From Nepenthes gracilis (taxonomy: Eukaryota > Streptophyta > Magnoliopsida > Caryophyllales > Nepenthaceae), in the NCBI GenBank assembly GCA_033239525.1, contig BSYO01000005.1, positions 26,257,341 through 26,321,340 on the forward strand: a stretch of 64,000 nucleotides of DNA. Direction: 5' to 3'. The notes under the pieces were generated by a model that ran no database searches, was not told the DNA's origin, and saw only the letters and a list, made by a program, of their open reading frames with translations. Within the stretch, counting starts at the first letter, position 1. Each line of letters starts with the position of its first letter. Positions 1 to 11,908 of this stretch are shown one piece after another. Position numbers and translations under genes: made by a program.

Positions 1-1305
1 CGGAACACAAAATCCACCAATAAATCTACTAAGTAAAATGGTTATAAAAATCCAGAGATAAAATACAACAACCACCCTGCCTATACAAGCTCTAGAGGCG
101 AAAACCGAAGAATAGAGCACGAGAATACAAAGGCCTTATGCTTTGTATTTCACTCAATGCTTCCTTCCTTTTTCTCCTCACTGTGGTGCTCTCTACTCTC
201 TCATTTTACAAGTGTTGGTGAAACCGTCATTTTACTCCCGCACTCATGCGGCTGGTGCACAGCACCCTTGGTGTTATCTCCCACACTAGCCTAGTGCAAC
301 CCGCATCCTGAGTGTCTTCACACACCCACACATTTGGTGGTTTTCCTCTCGCCACTGGGGCTACCACATCCTTGGTGGTTTTCACATACCACTGGTGCTA
401 CCATTCCCTTGGTGGTTTTCACATACTACACTCTGCACAGCATGCCCAGTATGCGTATATATAATAATCTGTTCGGAGACCTTCAACCAATAGGCAGGTT
501 ACGTGTGGACAAACGCCTGCCACCTACTCTGCAACCTACTAACAATTTTGCCCACCAACTCTGCAATCCTGCCACCTGCATAGACGATGTACACAGACTG
601 CAGGTCTGTCACTTGTTTTACAGAGCCAACTGTCTACAACTTGCTGCCAGTTGTCCACGACGTCCTTAGTCATTGCTATAGTCAAGTCCCCGGACCATCT
701 GTGCCCTTTGGCCATCGCAAGAGTCCTCTGGCGTTCCTTGGTCTTCAAGCAGTAACAACGACCTCGAACATCTCATGTCCTCGGTCGTCACTGTGCACAA
801 CCCATATCTCCGGATGCAACTGTGCACTCTGCCATGTCCGCAGGCGATTCTATACTAGTGTTACCAACTGGTAAATTCTTTCTTCTCAGCCGGTCAACAG
901 GTTGACCGGCAAGCTCTCCTGAAAGGCGCTCTAACATTTTTCACTCCGAAAATGTTCCCTGAAAATCCTTTCTGGATTTCCTCTCCAGACTTAGCCAGTC
1001 AACTTTCTGTTGACCATTCTCTACTTTCATCAAGTCAACCTCCCCGTTGACTATCTTCTGCTGCCATCCGGTCAACCTCCCCGTTGACAGTTTTTTGCTA
1101 CCCGTCTGCCATCCGACAGTACTCCTGCAGCTCTCAACCAGTCAACCTCCAGTAAACCAGAATCCACAGCAGGCCATCTGCCGGTCAATCTTCATTGACC
1201 GTCCACTGTTCTCCGGACTTCCACTAAATGAACTCCGTGATTTGCTCTCCGAAAATCCTCCGATAACAAACCAGTTTGTTAGATTACCCATAAGGAAGTG
1301 ATCAG
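1..1305 (-). repeat. Copia LTR, cut by the left window edge
   Basis: Read on the minus strand, this resembles the LTRs at 1527-2407 and 57844-58656. It has repeated GTTGACC/GGTCAAC motifs (about 890-1200), a transcribed-looking purine/pyrimidine-rich stretch, and a 3' part that runs off the window at base 1. The right limit is set where LINE ORF1 sequence starts, just after a GGAAGTGATC motif that resembles the inner edge of the related LTRs. I found no clean terminal CA and no target duplication, so the right edge is good to about 10 bases. It could be a solo LTR or one end of a larger element outside the window. Confidence 0.55.
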
Positions 1306-1521
1306 ACCCAAAAGAATCTACTCTTATGGGGTATTTCTTGGGGAGAAGAATGGCTTTTCCGACGGTTGACTCCATAGCAAGGAGGCTGTGGGGTAAATTT
1401 CGCTACTCCAGGGCCTCACTCATTCGAAGGGGTTCTTTATCATATTCTCTGTTGGTTCAATGCGTAAAGTTTGTAAGGATAGACCCTGGTCTATTGCAGG
1501 GGTGCCCGTTTTCCTCAGGCA

Positions 1522-1526
1522 GTGAC
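1522..1526. repeat. Target site duplication, left copy
   Basis: GTGAC here is repeated as GTGAC at 2408-2412, on either side of the solo Copia LTR. Five bases is the usual duplication for Copia integrase. Confidence 0.85.
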
Positions 1527-2407
1527 TGTAGGGAAGAAAATAGCCGGTGGGAGAAATAGAGTCAGACAGGAATGGCATGGACAAACACACAATAGAGGAA
1601 TATGAGAGAAAAAAGGATAGCACGCCAAAATGTTTACGTGAAAAGCCCTCTTCTAAATTAAGAGAAAACAATTACGAAATACTTAGTGTACAAATAAAAT
1701 TCACTGTGTGAATGTGGTTATAGAAATCCCTTTTGGCTACACAAGCTCTCTGATAGCTGAGAACAAAAATAATGAGCAAGAATATAAGAGTAAAGTTTGG
1801 CTATTCCTTGATCTCTCTTAAATTTATCTCCTTCTCAGTTTTCTTCCTGTATTTCGTTTGTATACCCAGCATGCATATATATATATATATAAATTTATCT
1901 TGGTCGTCTCCTACCCAGTATGCAAGTTGTGTGTGTGCAAAACCTGCCAACCAACTCGCTAATCGCTAGTTTGTCGGAAGGATTTAACCTACTCAATCAA
2001 TTAGCTTTTAACTCTGAGAGTCAACTTCGCTTTCTGAAAAAGTTGATTACGCAGATGTTATAGATGACCAACTTTCCATAGTTCCTAAGCATTGACCAAA
2101 ATACTCAGACTTTTGCTTCAAACCAGCCATCTGCATTCCGGAATTTTCATCCATTCCGAAATTTCATCTATTCCGTAATTCCAAACTGGTAAAATCATAC
2201 TGGCATTTCATACCGATAAAACCAAACCGGCAAAAGCATACTGGCAGAAGCAAACCGGCAAAAGCATTCCTGCCAAAACTGCCATTCCAATCCGAAAATG
2301 TAAATTGGCGTTTTTACTCTGGCATTTTCCAAACCGGCATTTCTAAGTCAACATTTTTCATGCCAGCATTTTCACTCCGGCATTTTCCCACTGGAGTGAT
2401 CCCAACA
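1527..2407 (-). repeat. Solo Copia LTR inserted in the LINE
   Basis: The 881-bp sequence begins TGTAGGG and ends CCCAACA on the plus strand, so on its own (minus) strand it runs TGTTGGG...CCTACA. GTGAC flanks both sides. Removing it and one copy of GTGAC rejoins the two halves of the LINE ORF1 domain. The inner pattern (GATCACTCC after the terminal TGTTGG, many GCCGGTT/GCCAGCATT motifs) places it with the Tnt1/Tork-like LTRs elsewhere in the window. A single LTR with one target duplication is the usual product of LTR-LTR recombination. Confidence 0.88.
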
Positions 2408-2412
2408 GTGAC
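2408..2412. repeat. Target site duplication, right copy
   Basis: GTGAC matches 1522-1526 and closes the solo LTR. Confidence 0.85.
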
Positions 2413-3248
2413 AACCGAGTATGGTCCTTAATATGGAGGATCATAATTAAATCCCTATCTGGGTGAAATTCCACAATATTCTGCTTGAATATTGGTCGCC
2501 TGAAGGATTAAGTTATGTGAATAGTGCAGTGGGTAAGCCATTGTTTGCTGATTCGCATGCCGAGAATCTTTGGGAGATTGGTTTTGCGCATGTTTGTATT
2601 GATGCTGAGGTCAATGCCGTCTTGCCGAACTCTGTTGACTTAGTGGTGGGAATGGACCTGAATAATTGACGTGATATTATTGTGGAGGTAGGCATTGAGT
2701 CCGCTTGGAGGGCCACGTTTTGCTCTGAGGGATTCAGGCATCTGTGGGGTAGTTGAAAAAAGGAGGTTGGTCGAGGGGAGGTCGCTGTGGTTATGCCCAG
2801 GTTTCCCCGCAAATGTGTTAATAAGGTAGCTCCTATTGCTGTGGAGCCAGTGGATGATGCCCCGCTGGGTGGTGCCCATTATCTGCTCTCACTTTGTCCA
2901 AAATGGTGGAGGAATCTGGGGATAGATCCAACAAGGAGGTGGCCCCTAAGCCCATGAATCCTTTGAATAGTAATACATTTGCTATTCTGGCAGTGTTGGG
3001 TAGTGAGCAGGGGCCTTGCTCTGCCATGCAGTTGGAGTTGTCCCTGAGGAGGTGGCCGTGGAATCCCTAGCAGGTGAAGTTCCGCCAGGATATGAAGCTC
3101 GTAGCCTTTCCGTTGGTGCTCCCCCCAAAGCTTTGAAGGATGTCGCCATCTTGGGGAAAATGACCCAGGATATGTGAAAGCTGGGACTGCTAGACTTAAT
3201 TTCATCAACTAAAAGGTACACCACTTCCGAAGGGGTTAAATAATTAAT

Positions 3249-5262
3249 ATGGCGTGCTGGAATAAAAGGGACTTCATTACACCTCCTAATATAAGGGAGG
3301 TCTTTCATCTCCCAGTTTTTTCATAAAATATGTGGTCTTTTTTAAATCAAAGTTCGTTCAAATAAGATGCTTAATATAGCTTATAAGATTAGACAGTATT
3401 GGGCATGGGTTATGAATCACTTAGCTAACCCGTCTAGGCACATCTAGACTGGTTGGGACCTTGGCGAGGTGGATGTTAGTATTCTTTGTGTGGAAGATCA
3501 ATTTATTTATTACGAGATTTTGTATTTTATTGACCGATTCATCTGTTATGATTTCTTTGTTTATGGTGATAATGATGTGACTGAGAGGCATTGACTGTGG
3601 CATTTTTTTGTTGATATTGCCTATTCTATTCATTCTTGACTTGAGGCTATCTTGGGAGACTTCAATGTTCTTAAGTGAAAAGGATTATGAGTTTTAAGTC
3701 GTAACTTGTTTTGATCCCTTTTAAATTAATAAATAAATATAAATATAAATATAAATATATAATACATGTAAAGTATATTCAAATATAGATGAATCGAATG
3801 ATAAAAAGCATATAAAATATAAACACAATAAGTAGCATTAATCAATGCACAATTTTGATGACGAAGGAAAATCTCGATAACCACGGTTATCAAGTAAACT
3901 CATCGAGTTTCTACGGTTAAAAAAATGCACTAAGAAAGTCAACTTATATATAGGGTGGTACAAACGCGCTAATTTAGCTGACTTACTTCCATATTATGAC
4001 TCCTACCAAAGAACACATTAGATTTGTCCGTGGTAATAGAATTGGGCGCCTTCCGATCTTCTTGTTAATCTTCCTTCTCGAACTGTCGGATCTCGTATGC
4101 TATTGGATCCCAATTTTTATGCCACCCACGTCACTTACGAAGATTAACCTGCGGAAAAAAGTGTGTAGGATAAGGTAAAATGAAGTGAAAAAACTTCATA
4201 ATGAAAGCACAGTGATTGCGGATAAGTTTTCTTGAAAGGAGCAATTAGCAAGCACAAAAATGAGAGCTCTTTTGTTGAAACGGTCGTCTGAATATTTTTC
4301 CAAAAATCTATCTCATAAAGAGGAAGACAGTTATATATAAAGTGGTTAAAAAACTAGGTTAAAAAATACGACCGTTTGAAAAAGCGCGCCCTAGTGCTCG
4401 AGTGTAGCTCTCGCGAGCGTCAAGCTCGCCCAGGCTTGCACTGGGAATGTGCCCCAGCACTCAAGCGTGCCTCGAGTGCTAGCTTTCTGGAAATCGCGCC
4501 TTGGGCATGCCTTGGGTCCTTGTGCGAGGATTGGGCGCGCCTCAAGCACAGCTTCTTAGGAAATGGCGCTTGGGCGTGGGTTAGGCGCTAGATAGGCATA
4601 GGTATTGGAAGTTTCACATCGGTGAATATCGGGTAGAAATTGGATGTAGATCTTCAGGACAATGAAAATGACACTAACAAATGACTATACACGGTAACGA
4701 AATATGACAACATAAAATACACCTAACACTAGGAATGCCTCCGAGTTGATTGGTGGTTCATTCGATGAAGTGGCCGATCGTGACTTTGAGAGTTCTATCC
4801 CTAACTAACTAGGGGGTGGACGATATGAGTTGGGAGGGATGCTTCTTTACCCGGAGTAATTGTGGAGATAGAGTCGCTTTCTCTATTTCAAAACTTGATT
4901 GGATTTTGGTTAAATATGCACGGCTTTTGAAGTGGCCCAGCGCCCATGCTTATTTTCCTCCAATTTTGTCTGACCATTGTCCTTGTCTCTTGAAAGCTCT
5001 TGGCTGCAACACTTTGAAAATAGGTATGCTCAAGTTTAATCGCTTTCTTGTTTCCCATGCTCGACTGCATGAACTCCTAGTCGAATCCCTAGCTTTTCCT
5101 GTTGCGTGTTATCCTATGTATAAAATGGTGACAAGACTGGGAGAGATTAAGTGCGGGTTGAAGAGGCACCATCACCAACAGCATAAAAAATATGCTATCT
5201 TATCACTTGCTGAAGCCTCAAGATCTTCTTTAACGGCCACGAGGCATTGTAAGGAATCTTAA
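3249..5262 (+). pseudogene. LINE ORF2 endonuclease relic, split
   Basis: This is an apurinic-type (EEP) endonuclease of the L1 class, which nicks the target DNA to prime reverse transcription. The start MACWN at 3249 corresponds to the conserved ACWNVRG opening. ILGDFNV near 3655-3675 is the conserved GDFN block, and 4816-5262 gives an open stretch with GCFFTRSN, LDWILV and SDHCPC, the C-terminal EEP motifs containing the catalytic SDH. The DNA between 3680 and 4731 is foreign. Translation shows several stops before 3680. No RT domain follows. Confidence 0.78.
3680..4731. other. Insertion of unknown class in LINE ORF2
   Basis: About 1.05 kb separates the GDFN block from the next endonuclease block. 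It contains an (AAATAT)n-like run at about 3733-3760 and a GC-rich stretch at 4376-4590 with repeated GCGC/CTCGAG/TTGGGC words. Part of it (AAGTTTCACATCGGTG near 4608) resembles leader-type sequence of plant repeats. I could not find terminal inverted repeats, TG...CA ends or a target duplication. It may be a degraded solo LTR. Confidence 0.45.
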
Positions 5263-6815
5263 TCATTTAGATACATATGTGCTTGAGTCGATACAAATGA
5301 AACCACTCATCCCAGACGGAGCCCCCACAAAATAGCACAGTACCCCAAAGCAGCCTAAAAGAATCACTTTGGTCTAAGCTTTCAGGTTCCTAATATCAGG
5401 GGCGCTGAAACCATGACTATCTAAACCGACATCTAATGGCACCAACAAAAAAGGGGGAAAGATCAAATGAGGGAATACCTCATTTTCTCCAAATCGGTAA
5501 AAAAAGTGGGATCAGCCATATGAGGCTAATTTTGTCCTTAATATATGCAGTGATATAATTTTTAGTGTTAAAAATATGAAACTGTGGACAGATATTTCAC
5601 AAAATTTGGCAGGAGTTTTTAAATATGATGATAGCAGTTCTGATTTTAGGAATAGGAAGTAGCTTTTGCAATTGTTTCAGATGACTTCATTTTGAAATTT
5701 ACCGAGGCAGATTTTATTATATTACGAGCTTGCGTTGCTCGTGGAGTTCAGAAAATAATTTAGCATACAACGGAACCTGAGTGGTGAAGTTGCATTACAG
5801 GAGCTGACAAACTGGGTGATATGTGTATTTGGCTGAGATTTCAACTGTGGGTTTTCAAGGAGTTGCAGATTTTTGAAAATTTAAGGTACCCATAGTTTGA
5901 GGAACGTTTGTTACATCATCACCTAGATGCCTTGTATTCAAACCATAGAAATTTACCATCTGCAATGAAAGAATAAAGCCCACATATTTATCCTCTTGTG
6001 CGCCAAAACTGTAGGATTTATTGTCAATACTTGATTTTGCCAATACTTGATCTAGTTAGTTGTTATCGTGTCTTATTGTATCTCAATTAATTTTTTTGTG
6101 AATACCCACATGTATGTATACCATATAGGCCTACATGGGAGCAAAACTATGGAAATCGAGGGTGCCTGGTGTTTGGCAGCTCTCCCAAGACCAAAGATTT
6201 GGGTTCAATTCCCTTCAATCCCATTTCATTTCTATCAATAATATGGAAGGGTGGAGGTGGAACGGTGTTGGTCTGTAGGACTGTGAACGGATTTGCTTCT
6301 GGCCTCTAGACACGAACAAAAGGACGCACATCACAAGTATCAGTTACATGTGGACACCAAACGGTCCTCGCGCTCCCTACCCTCTGCCTTGACGTGTGGG
6401 TTGGTTAATTCCTGCTTATGTTTTGCGTGTCAAGCATTAATAGATTGGTTATTGAATCTCTGCAGCTAGCTTATGCACCTAACCAAAAACATAAGAAAGA
6501 AGAAGAGAGACAAGGATACATAAAGCTAGGGAACGTGATGAATGTGATCAGCAAAATCATGCTGTGTTTCCTCCCTGCAATGATAAGAACCACACCCTGG
6601 ATAAGAATGGCTTCCATGGTGAAGGCTTCTTATGAAGAAGAAACACTCAAGATCATGTAAGCACCTTGGCTTCCCTCTGCCACTGCCATGAGCATTTCGG
6701 AAGTGGCATGAAATTGGGAGTCCTGTGAGGTAAGTCATTTAATTTGTATTAATCCTCCCTGATACCACTGACTGCAACATCCAACCCTTCCATTTTTTAT
6801 GTGCTGTGCAAAATT
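5263..6815. other. Intergenic DNA without recognised genes
   Basis: The open frames here are short and lack known domains. A B-box-like GGTTCAATTCC at about 6204 is not accompanied by a full tRNA. I see no gene or repeat I can name. Confidence 0.4.
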
Positions 6816-7126
6816 AGAACAGGGAATCCTGCTTCTCCTCGAGAGAAGCAAGGCCCTGCTTCTTCATTTTCAATCATTGGATTAAAAACAATCCAATGGT
6901 TGAAATTTAAATTTTATATAATGATATTTAAATAATTATTTTTTTAAAAAATAATTTTAATTTTTAGCATAATATTTAATAAATATTAATATTATCAAAA
7001 AAATTTTAAAAAAATATAATTATATTTTATATTTATTATTTTTTTTAATCTTAGCCATTGGATTTTAATCCAATGGTTATGAGTGGAAAAGCAGGGTCCT
7101 GCTTGAGAAGCAGGATCCCCAGATCC
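6816..7126. mobile_element. Mutator-like MITE, 311 bp
   Basis: The two ends are imperfect inverted repeats of about 75-80 bp. The left arm has GGGAATCCTGCTTCTC, AAGCAAGGCCCTGCTTCTTC and CATTGGATTAAAAACAATCC. The right arm, reverse complemented, has GGGGATCCTGCTTCTC, AAGCAGGACCCTGCTTTTCC and CATTGGATTAAAATCC. The centre is AT-rich and has no ORF. GTGCAAAATT flanks it on both sides (6806-6815 and 7127-7136), a perfect 10-bp duplication, and 9-11 bp is diagnostic of Mutator-type transposases. It lies about 1.5 kb upstream of the PLAC8 gene. Confidence 0.82.
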
Positions 7127-8589
7127 GTGCAAAATTGGGGTAGAAAAAATAAATCACCTTTTGACCTTATTTTTTAATGTGGGAAGAAATTATGTAATTA
7201 TTTCTAAAGATAATTTTGCGACCTAAACCAACTAAACTAATGCTTATTGTGTTAATTATGGTGATGATAAAAAACACCCTTTAAATGTGTTTTTTTATTT
7301 TTATTGTAAAAATGACAATTTGATTATTAAAATCTAAAGAAAAAACTTTTATTTGATTTCCAATGTTTCAGCGAAAGTAAGCACATTTTGTTTTAATCTT
7401 TTATAATTTTAGGAAATTTGGGAATGGAGTTTTAGTCCTTTTAGCATATTATTGATTTTACTATTATTCAATTAGATATGATGCCAGCACTAATTTGTAA
7501 AAATTATGTCAAATATTGATTTATTTAAATATTGTTGTCATTTTTAATATCAATTAGTACCTGAGATTATTAGTTTAATAAGAATAATTTTGATTGATAA
7601 GGTGGACTTAATAAATACGAAATGGAGCGAACTCAGCTTTTAAAAATCAGAACTACCATAATTTAAAATTATGGGAATAATTTTAATAATTTCGATCATT
7701 GGATAAAATTAATTTTAGCAGAAAACAAAAATCAGCTAAAAAATGAGATAGATTTGGACATCTTCTTAGAAAAAAAATATCTTTTATATATTTTTTAATC
7801 TTATTATTAAATTTTTATTTAATAATAAATATATTAAGAAGAAAAAAAATTATAAATAATATTTTTAAAGGTTTTTTAATAATATTAACATTTATTAAAA
7901 TTTTAACTTAATAGTAAATTTTAAAAAATAACTATTTATTTTATAAAAAAACTTGATATCATCACTAGCCAGCCCAGACCTTATAATTCAACATTCAAAA
8001 AATCTCTTCCACCCAAACCTTAAATCCCTAAAATTCATCTACAGGGACCCGTACTCCACTGTATAAATTATATAATAGTTAAAAATATCATCTTATTTTA
8101 TAGAATCAGTAACGATTAAAAAATATAATTATTTTAAGTTGTTGGACTTGATAGGCTATTACAAACATAATATTTTTATTAATTAATATCATAAATTACT
8201 ATTACATTCTCAATAATATATATTAACTAAAGCTAAGTACTATTACAAAGTGACCATACGAAAACTTTGGCCCCATCACTCCATTATCAGAATTCAGACG
8301 CCATCCGCATCCCTTCTTTATCCACAACCGAAATTCGTCCTTATCTCTTCCCACTAACATAATAATGTTTCCAACGAGGCAATGGAAAGCAAGATACTTA
8401 ATGACGGCAGTATACAACTAGACATTGCATCGACCGTTCATTATTTATGATATGTATAATAGCGTTTTGGGTGCATGAAAAAGGTGGAGGGAACATTTCG
8501 AAAATTTTCTTGATTGGATTTTCATAATCTAACGCAGCCCTTAAAAAAGTGGATCTTTGCTTTGTGTGTGTAGTTGGGTTTCAGAGCTA
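7127..8589. other. AT-rich DNA upstream of the PLAC8 gene
   Basis: Very AT-rich DNA with no coding potential. The last few hundred bases should hold the PLAC8 promoter and 5' UTR. I could not pick a TATA box with confidence. Confidence 0.4.
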
Positions 8590-11315
8590 ATGGAAGATTT
8601 GGTTGAGGAAGGAAAACTGGTTGGTGGGTGTGGAGCAGCGATGGGGGAGGAGGAGAGGTTGTTGGAAGGAATTCCGACGTTGGATTTTGATATGTTGTGT
8701 TCGACGGCGGCTATGCAAAGCCAAGGGAAATGGAGGTTGTCAGAAAACGATGGAGGTGAGGAGGGAGGTGAGTTTGCTGGCGTTTTTAGGATGTGGGAAG
8801 GTGAAGTTCTTGATTGTTTTGATGATCATCGCATTTTTATTGAATCTGCTTGGTTAGTCTCTCTCTCTCGCTCTGTCTCTTGCTGTTTGAACGTTCGTTG
8901 ATGTTTGATTAGCTTGTTTGATGTTGCAGCTGTCCTTGCTACAGATTTGGGAAGAACATGAGAAGAGCCGGTTTTGGCTCTTGTCTTCTTCAGGTAAATC
9001 CTGCCAGTTTGACAAATTTTGCTGCTACATTTCAGCTGAAATCACGTTTTAGATCGGATGCCTTGGTATTTTTTGCCCACAAATCATGGAATTTTTATAG
9101 TGTTTCAGGGAACTGTCTATCTGATTCTTGCCATCTCAGCTCTTGTGAACTGCATCGCGTTCACGGTGACTAGGAGATACCATTTTCTTTACCTGGGCGT
9201 CGCTATCTCCATCTCACTTGGAATTTATCTGGGTTTCTTACGCACAAAGATAAAGAAGAAGTTTAACATTAGGGTAAGTGTCTCGGTCTATATTATCTGG
9301 AAGAGAATTTTGCCATTGCAAGTCGTTATTTCTATGTCTAAGACAAAAACACAGAGAAATTCCAAAAACCTTTGGAAGTGTTGGGATTCATATGACACAA
9401 CAAAATTCAAATCTCCCAGTACCGTTAGCCACTTCTCTCCTAATTGAATAGGAGGAACGAGTATACAATTTATGCAACTAATTTTTCACAAAGACCTTTC
9501 TCAACTAAGATTATATGATGGGACTAAAACGTTCAAAAAATATCACCATTATAATAAAATCTAGTTACAAATAATCTCATTTGAATACCATCACAATCAC
9601 AATACGTGTAAAGAACTAACTAATATTAACTTCAATACTCTAGCAACCAAATATGAGCAAATATAACAAAAAAAATGAACAATTAACTAGTGATATGTTT
9701 AAAGTTAAAGTTAGAATAGCATACTTAAATTTGGCAAAAAAATGGAATGCAAATTGAACATCAAATGGATGCCCAAAACTTTCCTATTATCTCTTTTCTC
9801 ATTTCTCTCTATTCCTTACAATATTCCTTGTGTTAAAAGGGCTTTCAAATAATCATTGAAATTAGAATATGGGTATTTTTATCCACACCGGCGTTTATGC
9901 GTCTATCATATGCATATCAAGTATAAATACTTCTATGAATTCACGCACGTTGTTTTGTTAACTGCTAACATTTTGTCTAATTTACACACATGTACCATTT
10001 AGCACCTGTCATACGCCGATCTCATGTACCATTAAACATCTCGTCTCAAGTAAATCTTTGGACAAACATCGAGTAAACCACTAAACGACATGTCCAATGA
10101 GTGACATTTATAGATGAGTAATCCAAAATCCAACCAAAAATAAAAATAAAAATAAAAATAAAAAACCAATAATGAACTGCCCTCTTTCCAAACATTATTG
10201 AGAAACCTGTTTTAAAATGTTCATCGCCCCCTTTCATCCCTGCTATGAGCTCCAAATCTTATCTAGATTGAATCTATTGTTTACTTTTGGAAAATACTGT
10301 TTGCGTGTAGGGTAACGATGGTCCCCTGGATGACTGTGTCTACCATCTGATTTGCCCATGCTGTACAATATGTCAGGTATGTTCCCTTCCTCTATCTATG
10401 GATGCATGGTTTGACAACCACCAGATTACCGTATGGCTGCTGCATAAACCATACTTGATCAAAGCTGCACAAATGGACAGGCCTAATATTTTGATCACCC
10501 ATCCTAAATACATAGAATGTGCACATCAAATATATTGTTTTCTCACTGTTTATAAGTCATAAGGTCCTGCTTGACAGGCTGATTTTGGCCTGTCGAGGTG
10601 CTGAGAAGCCAAAAGAGTGGCTTGGTAATGCACTATGCTTCCTGTACTTAAACCTAGGAGGTTATGTGCATAGTTCTACTTTTAGTTTAAACCTGTGACC
10701 AGCGGTTAATAATAATTCAAATTTATTATCATGTGAAAACTCTAAAAACCTGAATGTTGGACAGTAAGTCAAGAATGACTTTATTCTCTAACTCGTTGGC
10801 CTATGTGAATTCTATTTTTGCTCGAATAGTAAATTATGTGCAGTTCCACCTCTTACTATATGTTGAATTTTTTTAATTTAAATTGGGCTATTTAGATTTA
10901 ACTTTGGTACTATCTTATCAAGCATTAATGTGATACAATCCCAAAAAATCAATAAACACTGAAGTTGAAAACTAAAATTTTTGGAATCAATAGACCAAAA
11001 AGCTATATGATGATCAAACAAATATTTTTTATACCGACAGTTCTACCTATTTTTTTGTGTGATTAAAATGTCTATTTTTACAAATAAATAATATAATATT
11101 AAGCTTATTATTTAATGTAGGAATCTCGAACATTGAAGATGAATAACGTCCAAGATGGCACCTGGCATGGCCGGGGTGACACAATATGCATAGGAAGTTT
11201 CATTGATGGCAAGAAAACACTCTTCGGGCTACAACTGCCACCTTCTCCGATTTTAACCAAGCCCGACAACCCTCATGAGTTACAGAGGAGGAGTGACTTT
11301 AGTAATCAGTGCTGA
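8590..11315 (+). CDS. PLAC8-family cysteine-rich membrane protein
   Basis: The family is found at plant membranes and includes organ-size/fruit-weight regulators and cadmium-resistance proteins; this member's role is not known. Exons: 8590-8852, 8930-8993, 9109-9273, 10311-10376, 11121-11315; all introns are GT-AG and the join is 753 nt (250 aa). Residues 88-92 are CCPCY followed by RFGKN, and residues 179-185 are CPCCTIC followed by QESRTL, the two hallmark cysteine blocks. Between them are two hydrophobic segments (about 110-129 and 134-153). The acidic N-terminus (1-87) is poorly conserved in the family, and the C-terminal tail (187-250) is soluble. The ATG at 8590 is the first in frame; the frame stays open only a little further upstream without another ATG. 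The product looks intact. Confidence 0.9.
10136..10165. repeat. (AAATAA)n microsatellite in PLAC8 intron 3
   Basis: A simple run of AAAAAT units lies inside the 1.04-kb third intron (9274-10310). Confidence 0.8.
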
Positions 11316-11908
11316 ATCCAAAAGCCTGATATTCTTCGTTAGAGTCTCAATCCTTCAACTGTATCAAGAACTCAATGATAAATCGACTTTGCACCTGCTT
11401 CCTTTAGGGTGAATTTCTTGTGGGTCACATATTTCTCAGATTGTGAGGCATTGGATCAATAGATATGAACCATTGAATCTCGAAGAAATACAAAGTTCTC
11501 CTTTTGGTGGCAACATGTTATTAAATGCCAGTCTCACTTACGAGATCGATAATACATAGTAAGAAGAAATTTGATTAATTGACATAATTTGGTTCTATGT
11601 TAATGTGAGAATTCGAGTAATTAGTCACAACAGAGTTCACTGCGATGTAATTAGCCTGGCTTTCAATCAGAAGTTTTTGGAAATTAGACTGTTTACTAGA
11701 ATGCAATATTTTTGGACAGATTCATTGCTGTGTAAGCAATCATCTCGCTTGGAATTGGAAGGATCAAAAGAAGTGAATAATGTGCATAATGTAGTTCTAA
11801 GAATATTAATTTGTAACTGTGACTGTTTAATAGAATGCAATTTGGATTTGTTTTTAATTTGTCTCTAGATTCGGATTGTTGTATGGATTAAAAAATTACT
11901 CGATCTTT
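11316..11908. other. PLAC8 3' UTR and downstream DNA
   Basis: No gene recognised. The first part should be the 3' UTR of the PLAC8 gene. The open frame at 11605-11868 has no known domain. Confidence 0.4.

Larger units (their letters stand above)
1306..3200 (+). pseudogene. LINE ORF1 (DUF4283 type) relic
   Basis: The first part translates to a segment around LMGYFLGRRMAFPTVDSIAR, followed by RLWGKF, which matches the start of the DUF4283 domain of plant L1 ORF1 proteins. After the solo LTR the frame resumes with WVKFHNILLEYWSPEGLSYV and VGKPLFAD, the next conserved block. ORF1 proteins of this type bind RNA and accompany the LINE RNA during retrotransposition. The downstream part to about 3200 is broken by stops and weakly conserved, and no zinc knuckle could be placed. 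Non-functional. Confidence 0.75.
1300..5262 (+). mobile_element. L1-type LINE relic with nested insertions
   Basis: Fragments of both LINE reading frames lie in the expected order. They are an ORF1 DUF4283-like N-terminal region (1306-1521, continuing after 2413), the ORF1 remainder to about 3200, then the ORF2 endonuclease (3249-3680 and 4732-5262). The element is interrupted by a solo Copia LTR at 1527-2407 and by about 1.05 kb of unrelated DNA at 3680-4731. No reverse transcriptase follows the endonuclease, so the 3' half is missing. That is unusual, because LINE copies normally lose the 5' end. Many stops and frameshifts show it is old and inactive. Confidence 0.8.

Noticed and set aside
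4376..4591. GC-rich 71-codon ORF
   Set aside because: Inside the unclassified insertion; built from repeated GCGC/TTGGGC words, with no protein-like conservation.
6150..6260. B-box-like GGTTCAATTCC, possible tRNA or SINE
   Set aside because: No matching A box at the right distance, no cloverleaf, no poly-A tail or target duplication.
6418..6660. 80-codon ORF upstream of the MITE
   Set aside because: No domain, no homologous pattern I know, and an unrelated frame is open on the other strand.
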